A stretch of 64,000 nt of DNA from assembly GCF_964355755.1 (NCBI RefSeq), contig NC_092674.1, forward strand, positions 17,558,501-17,622,500, in the 5' to 3' direction. The notes beneath the pieces are model-generated. The model did no database searches. It was not told the DNA's origin and saw only the letters and a program-made list of their open reading frames with translations. Of this stretch, positions 47,310-60,100 are shown in pieces; the stretch's first letter is position 1; each line of letters begins with the position of its first letter. The translations under genes were made by a program, and so were the position numbers. This stretch comes from Antedon mediterranea (Eukaryota > Echinodermata > Crinoidea > Comatulida > Antedonidae).

Positions 47310-47545
47310 AATTCGCATGGAAAAACTACTGTAATAAAGCATGACGTACACCCAGTTAGACAAAAAGCTTATCCAATTCATCAGGCTAAGTTAGGCAAAG
47401 TAAAAGAAGAGTCTCACTGTCCAAAACGGGACGGTACAGCTCGCTTTAACATGAATTACAAAAAAATGCATATCCAATGCCACGGATAAATGAAATAATA
47501 GGCAGGGTTGGTACTACTAAATTTATAACGAAATTAGATTGATGT
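47310..47545 (+). pseudogene. Ty3/gypsy reverse-transcriptase fragment
   Basis: Encodes ...HDVHPVRQKAYPIHQAKLGK..., then KRDGTARFNMNYKKM, and after a frameshift NAYPMPRINEIIGRVG. This is the N-terminal RT region (the KKDG-x-RFCVDYR..N and YPMPRI motifs), with the normal CVDYR replaced by NMNYK. The catalytic D..YxDD part is missing. Confidence 0.78.
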
Positions 47546-48504
47546 AGAAGGTTCCTAACTGAACGGTCAAAACCATATACAGCTTTTTCAACACCAATGG
47601 TTTTGTAACAATTTAAGTGTTAGGCCAAGAGTCTGGACATACCCTAAATAACCACAGTACATATGTTGTTTAAATCAGTTCAACAATTCTGATTAAACCA
47701 TGACACATGTTTTGTTTAAATCAGGTCAGCAATTACTGATTAAACTATGACACATGTTTTGTTTAAATCAACTAAGCAACTAATGTCTAAAAAACCACAC
47801 ATGATTTGTTTAAACATGGAGTAAATATAACTCTATGGTTTTGTTTAAATCAACTAAGCAAACTGATTAAACCACCACACATGTTTTGTTTAAATCAGGT
47901 CAACAATTACTGATTAAACCATGACATATGTTTTGTTTAAATCAGGTCAACAATTACTTATCCATGACACATGTTTTGTTTAAATCAACTAAGCAACTAA
48001 TGTCTAAAAAACCACACATGTTTTGTTTAAACATGGAGTAAATATAACTCCATGGTTTAAATCAGTTCAACAATTACTGATTAAACCATGACACATGTTT
48101 TGTTTAAATCAACTAAGCAAACTGATTAAACCACAACACATGTTTTGTTTAAATCAGGTCAACAATTAATGATTAAACCATGACATATGTTTTGTTTAAA
48201 TCAGGTCAACAATTACTGATTAAACCATGACACATGTTTTGTTTAAATCAGTTCAACACTTACTTATTAAACCATGACACATGTTTTGTTTAAATCAACT
48301 AAGCAACTAATGTCTAAAAAACCACACATGTTTTGTTTAAACATGGAGTAAATATAACTCCATGGTTTAAATCAGTTCAACAATTACTGATTAAATCATG
48401 ACACATGTTTTGTTTAAATCAACTAAGCAACTAATATCTAAAAAACCACACACGTTTTGTTTAAACATGGAGTAAATATAACTCCATGGTTTAAATGGTG
48501 ATTT

Positions 48505-49015
48505 GTTTATGAAAAGTAAAAAACAAAAAGTAATACTACTAAAACATGGGGGAATTATAAATAGTATTCTTAAAGGCAAAAGTCAGACTGTTCATGAAAT
48601 TATTCCAGATAAACTTAAAGAATAATTAAATGATGTTAATATTGAATGTAATTCCAATGAACAAAAAGCCGACTTGTTTAATGATTATTTTGTAAATATC
48701 GGCAGAAATTAGCAAGCAAGATTGATTGTTCTCAAAAAAGTTCCAATGATTATTTGAAAAATTCAATTAGTTCCTCTTTTATTTTGGAAACCTGTTTTAG
48801 AATTTAAAGAATTATTAAGAAATATAGATATAAAAAAGTCCACTTGACATGACCAGTTATCTGCTAGATTAATTAAGGATTCATCTATTGTTATTGCAAA
48901 GCCATTAACATATATTATTAACTTATAACTTGTCACAGGTGTTTTTCATGATGACTTGAAGGTGGCACAAGTGACTCCAATTTTTAAAAAGGGTTATAAG
49001 GATATCCTTGGAAAT
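48505..49015 (+). pseudogene. LINE fragment: region before and start of the RT domain
   Basis: Three-frame reading gives FNDYFVNIG, then KELLRNIDIKKST and HDQLSARLIKDSSIVIAKPL, TGVFHDDLKVAQVTPIFKKG and GNYL, the classical start of a LINE RT domain. Several stops are present. The sequence is cut exactly where the 82-bp minisatellite begins (GGAAATTAT/CTAAACTG). Confidence 0.78.
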
Positions 49016-52000
49016 TATCTAAACTGTTACTGACTACATTTTGACTATACAGTCCATTGATTATTCTACTATGTATTTGCAGTTTAAATTCTCTAAACTG
49101 TTACTGAATAATCAACTGTCTTTTGACTAGACAATTCACTTATTATTCTACTATGTATTTGCAGTTTAAATTCTCTAAACTGTTACTGACTAATCAACTG
49201 TCTTTTGACTAGACAATTCACTTATTATTCTACTATGTATTTGCAGTTTAAATTCTCTAAACTGTTACTGACTAATCAACTACTTTTGACTAGACAATTC
49301 ACTGATTATTCTACTATGTATTTGCAGTTTAAATTATCTAAACTGTTACTGAATAATCAACTGTCTTTTGACTAAACAATTCACTGATTATTCTACTATG
49401 TATTTACAGTTTAAATTCTCTAAACTGTTACTGAATAATCAACTGTCTTTTGACTAAACAATTCACTGATTATTCTACTATGTATTTACAGTTTAAATTC
49501 TCTAAACTGTTACTGAATAATAAACGGTCTTTTGACTAAACAATTCACTGATTATTCTACTATGTATTTACAGTTTAAATTCTCTAAACTGTTACTGATT
49601 AATCAACTACATTTTGACTAGACAATTCACTGATTATTCTACTATGTATTTGGATTTTAAATTCTCTAAACTGTTACTGACTAATCAACTGTCTTTTGAC
49701 TAAACAATTCACTGATTATTCTACTATGTATTTGCAGTTTAAATTCTCTAAACTGTTACTGAATAATCAACTGTCTTTTGACTAAACAATTCACTGATTA
49801 TTCTACTATGTATTTGCAGTTTAAATTCTCTAAACTGTTACTGAATAATCAACTGTCTTTTGACTAAACAATTCACTGATTATTCTACTATGTATTTGCA
49901 GTTTAAATTATCTAAACTGTTACTGACTAATCAACTACTTTTGACTAGACAATTCACTGATTATTCTACTATGTATTTGCAGTTTAAATTCTCTAAACTG
50001 TTACTGACTAATCAACTACATTTCGACTAGACAATTCACTGATTATTCTACTATGTATTTGCAGTTTAAATTCTCTAAACTGTTACTGAATAATAAACGG
50101 TCTTTTGACTAAACAATTCACTGATTATTCTACTATGTATTTACAGTTTAAATTATCTAAACTGTTACTGAATAATCAACTACATTTTGACTAGACAATT
50201 CACTGATTATTCTACTATGTATTTGCAGTTTAAATTCTCTAAACTGTTATTGAATAATCAACTGTATTTTGACTAGACAATTCATTGATTATTCTACTAT
50301 TTACACATAGTTTATATTCTCTAAACTGTTACTGAATAATCAACTGTATTTTGACTAAACAATTCATTGATTATTCTACTATTTGCACACAGTTTAAATT
50401 CTCTAAACTGTTACTGACTAATCAACTGTCTTTTGACTAAACAATTCACTGATTATTCTACTATGTATTTGCAGTTTAAATTATCTAAACTGTTACTGAA
50501 TAATAAACGGTCTTTTGACTAGACAATTCACTGATTATTCTACTATTTACACACAGTTTAAATTCCCTAAACTGTTACTGACTAATCAACTGTCTTTTGA
50601 CTAAACAATTCACTGATTATTCTACTATGTATTTGCAGTTTAAATTATCTAAACTGTTACTGAATAATAAACGGTCTTTTGACTAGACAATTCACTGATT
50701 ATTCTACTATTTACACACAGTTTAAATTCCCTAAACTGTTACTGACTAATCAACTGTCTTTTGACTAAACAATTCACTGATTATTCTACTATGTATTTGC
50801 AGTTTAAATTATCTAAACTGTTACTGAATAATAAACGGTCTTTTGACTAGACAATTCACTGATTATTCTACTATTTACACACAGTTTAAATTCCCTAAAC
50901 TGTTACTGACTAATCAACTGTCTTTTGACTAAACAATTCACTGATTATTCTACTATGTATTTGCAGTTTAAATTATCTAAACTGTTACTGAATAATCAAC
51001 TGTATTTTGACTAAACAATTCACTGATTATTCTACTATGTATTTGCAGTTTAAATTCTATAAACTGTTACTGAATAATAAACGGTCTTTTGACTAAACAA
51101 TTCACTGATTATTCTACTATGTATTTACAGTTTAAATTCTCTAAACTGTTACTGAATAATCAACTGTCTTTTGACTAGACAATTCACTGATTATTCTACT
51201 ATGTATTTGCAGTTTAAATTATCTAAACTGTTACTGACTAATCAACTACATTTTGACTAGACAATTCACTGATTATTCTACTATGTATTTGCAGTTTAAA
51301 TTATCTAAACTGTTACTGAATAATCAACTGTCTTTTGACTAGACAATTCACTGATTATTCTATGTGTTTGCAGTTTAAATTCTCTAAACTGTTACTGAAT
51401 AATCAACTGTCTTTTGACTAAAAAATTCACTGATTATTCTACTATGTATTTGCAGTTTAAATTCTCTAAACTGTTACTGAATAATCAACTGTCTTTTGAC
51501 TAAAAAATTCACTGATTATTCTACTATGTATTTGCAGTTTAAATTCTCTAAACTGTTACTGAATAATCAACTGTCTTTTGACTAAAAAATTCACTGATTA
51601 TTCTACTATGTATTTGCAGTTTAAATTCTCTAAACTGTTACTGAATAATCAACTGTATTTTGACTAGACAATTCATTGATTATTGTACTATTTACACACA
51701 GTTTAAATTATCTAAACTGTTACTGACTAATCAACTACTTTTGACTAGACAATTCACTGATTATTCTACTATGTATTTGCAGTTTAAATTATCTAAACTG
51801 TTACTGACTAATCAACTACTTTTGACTAGACAATTCACTTATTATTCTACTATGTATTTGCAGTTTAAATTCTCTAAACTGTTACTGATTAATCAACTAC
51901 ATTTCGACTAGACAATTCACTGATTATTCTACTATGTATTTGCAGTTTAAATTATCTAAACTGTTACTGACTAATCAACTACATTTTGACTAGACAATTC

Positions 52001-55000
52001 ACTGATTATTCTACTATGTATTTGCAGTTTAAATTCTCTAAACTGTTACTGACTAATCAACTACATTTTGACTAAACAATTCACTGATTATTCTAATATG
52101 TATTTGCAGTTTAAATTCTCTAAACTGTTAAGTGTTACTGAATAATCAACTGTCTTTTGACTAAAAAATTCACTGATTATTCTACTATGTATTTGCAGTT
52201 TAAATTCTCTAAACTGTTACTGAATAATAAACGGTCTTTTGACTAGACAATTCATTGATTATTGTACTATTTAGACACAGTTTAAATTCTCTAAACTGTT
52301 ACTGACTAATCAACTGCCTTTTGACTAGACAATTCACTGATTATTCTACTATGTATTTGCAGTTTAAATTATCTAAACTGTTACTGAATAATAAACGGTC
52401 TTTTGACTAGACAATTCACTGATTATTCTACTATTTACACACAGTTTAAAATCCCTAAACTGTTACTGACTAATCAACTACATTTTGACTAGACAATTCA
52501 CTGATTATTCTACTATGTATTTGCAGTTTAAATTATCTAAACTGTTACTGAATAATCAACTGTCTTTTGACTAAACAATTCACTGATTATTCTACTATGT
52601 ATTTACAGTTTAAATTCTCTAAACTGTTACTGAATAATCAACTGTCTTTTGACTAAACAATTCACTGATTATTCTACTATGTATTTACAGTTTAAATTCT
52701 CTAAACTGTTACTGAATAATAAACGGTCTTTTGACTAAACAATTCACTGATTATTCTACTATGTATTTACAGTTTAAATTCTCTAAACTGTTACTGATTA
52801 ATCAACTACATTTTGACTAGACAATTCACTGATTATTCTACTATGTATTTGGATTTTAAATTCTCTAAACTGTTACTGACTAATCAACTGTCTTTTGACT
52901 AGACAATTCATTGATTATTCTACTATTTACACATAGTTTAAATTCTCTAAACTTTTACTGACTAATCAACTACTTTTGACTAGACAATTCACTGATTATT
53001 CTACTATGTATTTGCAGTTTAAATTATCTAAACTGTTACTGACTAATCAACTACTTTTGACTAGACAATTCACTGATTATTCTACTATGTATTTGCAGTT
53101 TAAATTATCTAAACTGTTACTGACTAATCAACTACATTTCGACTAGACAATTCACTGATTATTCTACTATGTATTTGCAGTTTAAATTATCTAAACTGTT
53201 ACTGACTAATCAACTACTTTTGACTAAACAATTCACTGATTATTCTACTATGTATTTGCAGTTTAAATTCTCTAAACTGTTACTGACTAATCAACTACAT
53301 TTCGACTAGACAATTCACTGATTATTCTACTATGTATTTGCAGTTTAAATTATCTAAACTGTTACTGATTAATCAACTACATTTCGACTAGACAATTCAC
53401 TGATTATTCTACTATGTATTTGCAGTTTAAATTATCTAAACTGTTACTGACTAATCAACTACATTTTGACTAGACAATTCACTGATTATTCTACTATGTA
53501 TTTGCAGTTTAAATTCTCTAAACTGTTACTGAATAATAAACGGTCTTTTGACTAAACAATTCACTGATTATTCTACTATGTATTTGCAGTTTAAATTATC
53601 TAAACTGTTACTGACTAATCAACTACTTTTGACTAGACAATTCACTGATTATTCTACTATGTATTTGCAGTTTAAATTATCTAAACTGTTACTGACTAAT
53701 CAACTACATTTCGACTAGACAATTCACTGATTATTCTACTATGTATTTGCAGTTTAAATTATCTAAACTGTTACTGACTAATCAACTACTTTTGACTAAA
53801 CAATTCACTGATTATTCTACTATGTATTTGCAGTTTAAATTCTCTAAACTGTTACTGACTAATCAACTACATTTCGACTAGACAATTCACTGATTATTCT
53901 ACTATGTATTTGCAGTTTAAATTATCTAAACTGTTACTGATTAATCAACTACATTTCGACTAGACAATTCACTGATTATTCTACTATGTATTTGCAGTTT
54001 AAATTATCTAAACTGTTACTGACTAATCAACTACATTTTGACTAGACAATTCACTGATTATTCTACTATGTATTTGCAGTTTAAATTCTCTAAACTGTTA
54101 CTGAATAATAAACGGTCTTTTGACTAAACAATTCACTGATTATTCTACTATGTATTTGCAGTTTAAATTCTCTAAACTGTTACTGACTAATCAACTGCCT
54201 TTTGACTAGACAATTCACTGATTATTCTACTATGTATTTACAGTTTAAATTCTCTAAACTGTTACTGACTAATCAACTACATTTTGACTAAACAATTCAC
54301 TGATTATTCTAATATGTATTTGAAGTTTAAATTCTCTAAACTGTTAAGTGTTACTGAATAATCAACTGTCTTTTGACTAAAAAATTCACTGATTATTCTA
54401 CTATGTATTTGCAGTTTAAATTCTCTAAACTGTTACTGAATAATCAACTGTATTTTGACTAGACAATTCATTGATTATTGTACTATTTAGACACAGTTTA
54501 AATTATCTAAACTGTTACTGACTAATCAACTGCCTTTTGACTAAACAATTCACTGATTATTCTACTATGTATTTGCAGTTTAAATTCTCTAAACTGTTAC
54601 TGAATAATCAACTGCCTTTTGACTAAACAATTCACTGATTATTCTACTATGTATTTGCAGTTTAAATTCTCTAAACTGTTACTGACTAATCAACTACATT
54701 TCGACTAGACAATTCACTGATTATTCTACTATGTATTTGCAGTTTAAATTATCTAAACTGTTACTGACTAATCAACTACTTTTGACTAGACAATTCACTG
54801 ATTATTCTACTATGTATTTGCAGTTTAAATTCTCTAAACTGTTACTGACTAATCAACTACATTTCGACTAGACAATTCACTGATTATTCTACTATGTATT
54901 TGCAGTTTAAATTATCTAAACTGTTACTGACTAATCAACTACTTTTGACTAGACAATTCACTGATTATTCTACTATGTATTTGCAGTTTAAATTATCTAA

Positions 55001-57028
55001 ACTGTTACTGACTAATCAACTAAATTTCGACTAGACAATTCACTGATTATTCTAATATGTATTTGCAGTTTAAATTCTCTAAACTGTTACTGAATAATCA
55101 ACTGTATTTCGACTAAACAATTCATTGATTATTGTACTATTTACCAACAGTTTAAATTATCTAAACTGTTACTGAATAATCAACTGTCTTTTGACTAAAA
55201 AATTCACTTATTATTCTACTATGTATTTGCAGTTTAAATTCTCTAAACTGTTACTGAATAATCAACTGTATTTTGACTAGACAATTCATTGATTATTGTA
55301 CTATTTACACACAGTTTAAATTATCTAAACTGTTACTGACTAATCAACTACTTTTGACTAGACAACTCACTGATTATTCTACTATGTATTTGCAGTTTAA
55401 ATTATCTAAACTGTTACTGATTAATCAACTACATTTCGACTAGACAATTCACTGATTATTCTACTATGTATTTGCAGTTTAAATTATCTAAACTGTTACT
55501 GATTAATCAACTACATTTCGACTAGACAATTCACTGATTATTCTACTATTTACACACAGTTTAAATTCCCTAAACTGTTACTGACTAATCAACTGTCTTT
55601 TGACTAAACAATTCACTGATTATTCTACTATGTATTTGCAGTTTAAATTATCTAAACTGTTACTGACTAATCAACTACTTTTGACTAGACAATTCACTGA
55701 TTATTCTACTATGTATTTGCAGTTTAAATTCTCTAAACTGTTACTGAATAATCAACTACTTTTGACTAGACAATTCACTGATTATTCTACTATGTATTTG
55801 CAGTTTAAATTCTCTAAACTGTTACTGAATAATCAACTGTCTTTTGACTAGACAATTCACTTATTATTCTACTATTTACACACAGTTTAAATTATCTAAA
55901 CTGTTACTGACTAATCAACTACATTTTGATTAAACAATTTACTGATTATTCTACTATGTATTTGCAGTTTAAATTATCTAAACTGTTACTGACTAATCAA
56001 CTACTTTTGACTAGACAATTCACTGATTATTCTACTATGTATTTGCAGTTTAAATTATCTAAACTGTTACTGACTAATCAACTACTTTTGACTAGACAAT
56101 TCACTGATTATTCTACTATGTATTTGCAGTTTAAATTATCTAAACTGTTACTGACTAATCAACTACTTTTGACTAGACAATTCACTGATTATTCTACTAT
56201 GTATTTGCAGTTTAAATTATCTAAACTGTTACTGACTAATCAACTACTTTTGACTAGACAATTAACTTATTATTCTACTATGTATTTGCAGTTTAAATTC
56301 TCTAAACTGTTACTCAATAATCAACTGTCTTTTGACTAGACAATTCACTGATTATTCTACTATGTATTTGCAGTTTAAATTATCTAAACTGTTACTGATT
56401 AATCAACTACATTTCGACTAGACAATTCACTGATTATTCTACTATTTACACACAGTTTAAATTCTCTAAACTGTTCCTGAATAATCAACTGTATTTTGAC
56501 TAAACAATTCACTGATTATTCTACTATGTATTTGCAGTTTAAATTCTCTAAACTGTTACTGAATAATAAACGGTCTTTTGACTAAACAATTCACTGATTA
56601 TTCTACTATGTATTTACAGTTTAAATTCTCTAAACTGTTACTGATTAATCAACTACATTTCGACTAGACAATTCACTGATTATTCTACTATGTATTTACA
56701 GTTTAAATTCTCTAAACTGTTACTGACTAATCAACTACATTTTGAATAAACAATTCACTGATTATTCTAATATGTATTTGCAGTTTAAATTATCTAAACT
56801 GTTACTGATTAATCAACTACATTTCGACTAGACAATTCACTGATTATTCTACTATGTATTTGCAGTTTAAATTATCTAAACTGTTACTGATTAATCAACT
56901 ACATTTCGACTAGACAATTCACTGATTATTCTACTATGTATTTGCAGTTTAAATTATCTAAACTGTTACTGACTAATCAACTACATTTTGACTAGACAAT
57001 TCACTGATTATTCTACTATGTATTTGCA
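49016..57028. repeat. 8-kb minisatellite array, 81/82-bp unit (~97 copies)
   Basis: Unit of 82 bp: CTAAACTGTTACTGACTAAT, a variable segment, TTTTGACTAGACAATTCACT, GATTATTCTACTATGTATTT and GCAGTTTAAATT. Common variants are AACTGTCTTTTGAC against AACTACTTTTGAC (one base shorter, 81-bp unit), ATCT against CTCT before AAAC, and TTTACACACAG replacing GTATTTGCAG. Higher-order structure is visible: a two-unit (~163 bp) block three times from 50425, a seven-unit (~575 bp) block at about 53010 and 53585, and a four-unit block at 49345 repeated at 52530. Open frames of up to 137 codons (55926-56339) occur only where 81-bp units run together. Confidence 0.97.
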
Positions 57029-57115
57029 AATCTTCATAGTTCTATAGAAAACTTGCAATGCTTTTAAATAATTTCTTGCTACTGCATGCCACTGAAATTA
57101 AAAACATAAACCTAC

Positions 57116-60100
57116 CTTTGGATGGATCCTCCTCATTTTGTCATATAACTGTTGAAATTCATAGTAATGGAGAACTGGATTTTTGTTATAGACTTCTCTT
57201 GCCTACAAAAAAAAATAAAAATTGTATTTAATAATGTGATGGTGATTATTACAATTAAATAGATAATACATAAACATTAAACATACTGTTCTTTTTGGCA
57301 CATGACCCTCTTCTATTTGTCTGCCAAACAATTTAAATACAGCGTCCATAACGTCTTGGTTGTCGAATTTCGACTTTGGGCCATGTTTGCTTAGAGGATG
57401 GCTTACAGACTAGTTATATTGAAAGTAGAAAAATAATAAAGTCAAATTAATAGGTGAAATAAGTTTTACAGAAAATGTACTTTAAGTATTTCAAATGAGA
57501 ATTGTATTGATGTTTTAGATAACAATAATAATGACAATAATACCAGGAGTAATTAAAGTGCTTGTAAGATTAACTGGTGGATGATGTTAATATGAAATTG
57601 TATGCCACATATGGATTTGATTATGGGTGATTAGCATAGATTAAATTAAAATAAAATAAACACATTCTATAAACTCAGTACTACACAAAACTAAAAATGC
57701 ATGCAGTTATTTGGTGGTTGATGTTAAAATAAAAGTGTATGCCACATCAGGATTTCAACCCGAGACAAGAGTGTCGATGCTCTACCAGCTGAGCTATGAT
57801 AGCATCCTATAAAAGAAATAGATTTTAGTGATTAGCATGGATTAACACATTCTATAAACCACTAAACAAACAAAAAACGTGCATGCAGTTATCTGGTGGA
57901 TGATGTTAATATGAAAGTGTATGGCACATCAGGATTTGAACCCGAGACCAGAGTGCCGATGCTCTACAAGCTGAGCTATGATAGCATCCTATAAAAGAAA
58001 TAGATTTTAGTGATTAGCATGGATCAACACATTCTATAAACCACTAAACAAACAAAAAACGTGCATGCAGTTATCTGGTGGATGATGTTAATATGAAGGT
58101 GTATGCCACATCAGGATTTGAATCTGAAAAATTAGCATAGATTAAACTAAAATAAAACAAACACACAAACACATTCTATAAACTACTAAACAAATAAACA
58201 TGCATGCAGTTATCTGGTGGATGATGTGAGATATGAAAGTGTATGCCATATCAGGATTTGAATCTGAAAAATTAGTATAGATTAAATAAAAAAAAAAGCA
58301 CAAACACATTCTATAAACTACTAAGCTACCAACTGAGCTATGATAGCATTCTATAACAGAAGAAGATGTTGATATTTAGTATGGAAAAATCATTCTGAAA
58401 ACTACTACATTTAAACAATATACAACTGCAAAGTGAGGATTTGAACAATTACTTTAGAAACTACAGAAGTTATCTTGGGGAGGCCTCAAATTAGTTTGTA
58501 TAAATAAATTAACTAAGCATACAAACTAGAGAATACAAAGAGTAATGTGCAAATTTAAAAAGTAAACATTTTCCTGTTCTTTGAGATACCAAGACCTGAT
58601 AAAAACAGTTAAAGAATGTCCATACAAGTACAAGGGACATTTTGCTGACCTGAAATAAAAACTAATTAAACAAGTACAGTAAAGCCAAATATACCAGGAA
58701 ACTTTGCTGACCTGGTAAAAACATTAGTGCAATATATTGGGAGACTCAAAATCCTACCATCACTCAAGGAATCATACTGCAGTACTAAAACGATAATGTA
58801 CAGTACTCATACAAATTGTTTAAAAATACTACATCAACGTTGACCATATATTGCAGTACCAATTAAAAAGAGTGTGGACTGGAGTGTGGTCTGGCAATAT
58901 TAGTTTGATGCTTTACAAATGTGTCCTTATTAACAATTATTGAATACTTACAGATGATGGCGCTTCATTCGCATGTGCTTGAGAAATTTCCTGGTGAATG
59001 TAAAATAATATTGTACATAATACCATTACTTGTTTCATTATTCGTAAAGAGGTATACAAGATAATAATAATGATTACATAGAATTCAGTCCTGTAAATAA
59101 ATGGACACTGGAAAAATATATATTTATGTGAAAATTGTATCTTACCAGCATTTCATCTATGGTGTCCTCCACACTTGAAAATGCAACCTAGAAAAGATAT
59201 ACCTTAAAGTGAAGTATGTATTGCATTTGGGATAATAAAAGCTTAATATTAAAATGATTTAAGATGCGAAATTGTGTTCCTTTAATTGGTAGTTATACAG
59301 CATTTATAAAACACATAAATTATACAGTTTGCATTCTTTTGTTTTTTATATGAAAGTAATGGCCATCCTTACCTGGACATCAGCAGTTTCATTTATATTC
59401 TGAAAAAGTGTACATAGCACATTAAAAAAAGTAAAGTAAAATTTTAGTTAATAGATGCAATGTTTGTTTTCTTGTTGATTGCTAATTATTAAAGTGTTAG
59501 ATATATTCTTTATATTATGTTATGTTTCAATAAAAAATAAACATCTTTCGGGATACAAACATTTTAGACAGAAATTAAATCTTACCCCACTTCTCCCGAG
59601 TTGACGGTTTGCTGCTATAAGATTGTGGGCTCTTACAGCCGTCTCCCGGGATTGCGTGGCTACTAAAACAAAATAAAAATGAAAGTGTATGCCAGATCAG
59701 GATTTGAACCGGAGACCTTCGACTAGAGTGCCGATGCTCTACCAGCTGAGCTATGTTAGCATTCTATACAAGAAATAAATTTTAGTGATTAGCATGGATT
59801 AACACATTCTATAAACTACTAAACAAAAACATGCATGCAGTTATCTGGTGGATGATGTTAATATGAAAGTGTATGCCACATCAGGATTTGAATCTGAGTG
59901 ATTAGCATAGATTAAATTAAAATAAAACAAACATACATACAAACACATTATATAAACTACTAAATAAATAAACATGCATGCAGTTATCTGGTGGATGATG
60001 TGAGATATGAAAGTGTATGCCACATCATGAATTAAATCTGAGTGATTAGCATAGATTAAATTAAAGTAAAATAAACACACAAACACATTCTATAAACTAC

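Larger units (their letters stand above)
46063..47644. mobile_element. 1.6-kb Harbinger-like element carrying retroelement debris
   Basis: Ends GGGTATGTTCAGACTCTTGA and the complement of GGGTATGTCCAGACTCTTGG (2 differences in 20), with TAA on both sides (46060-46062 and 47645-47647). It interrupts the minisatellite. The interior consists of fragments of a gypsy integrase, a LINE and a gypsy reverse transcriptase in mixed orientation. It has no transposase and must be mobilised in trans, or be a composite formed by insertions into a MITE. Confidence 0.7.
45960..48495. repeat. ACATGTTTTGTTTAAATCA minisatellite, interrupted
   Basis: Irregular tandem repeats built from ~45-nt modules (ACCATGACACATGTTTTGTT, TAAATCA, ACAATTACTGATTAAA). 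In 47650-48495 they combine into ~125-nt larger units that include ACATGGAGTAAATATAACTC. The left part (45960-46062) and the right part (47645-48495) are separated by the TAA-flanked element. Confidence 0.85.

Noticed and set aside
55926-56339. 137-codon open frame with a 27-residue repeat
   Set aside because: It exists only because consecutive 81-bp minisatellite units are divisible by three; neighbouring units shift frame and there is no start context, splice site or non-repeat sequence.
49016-57028. CRISPR-like array
   Set aside because: Units are tandem with no unique spacers, and the genome is eukaryotic.
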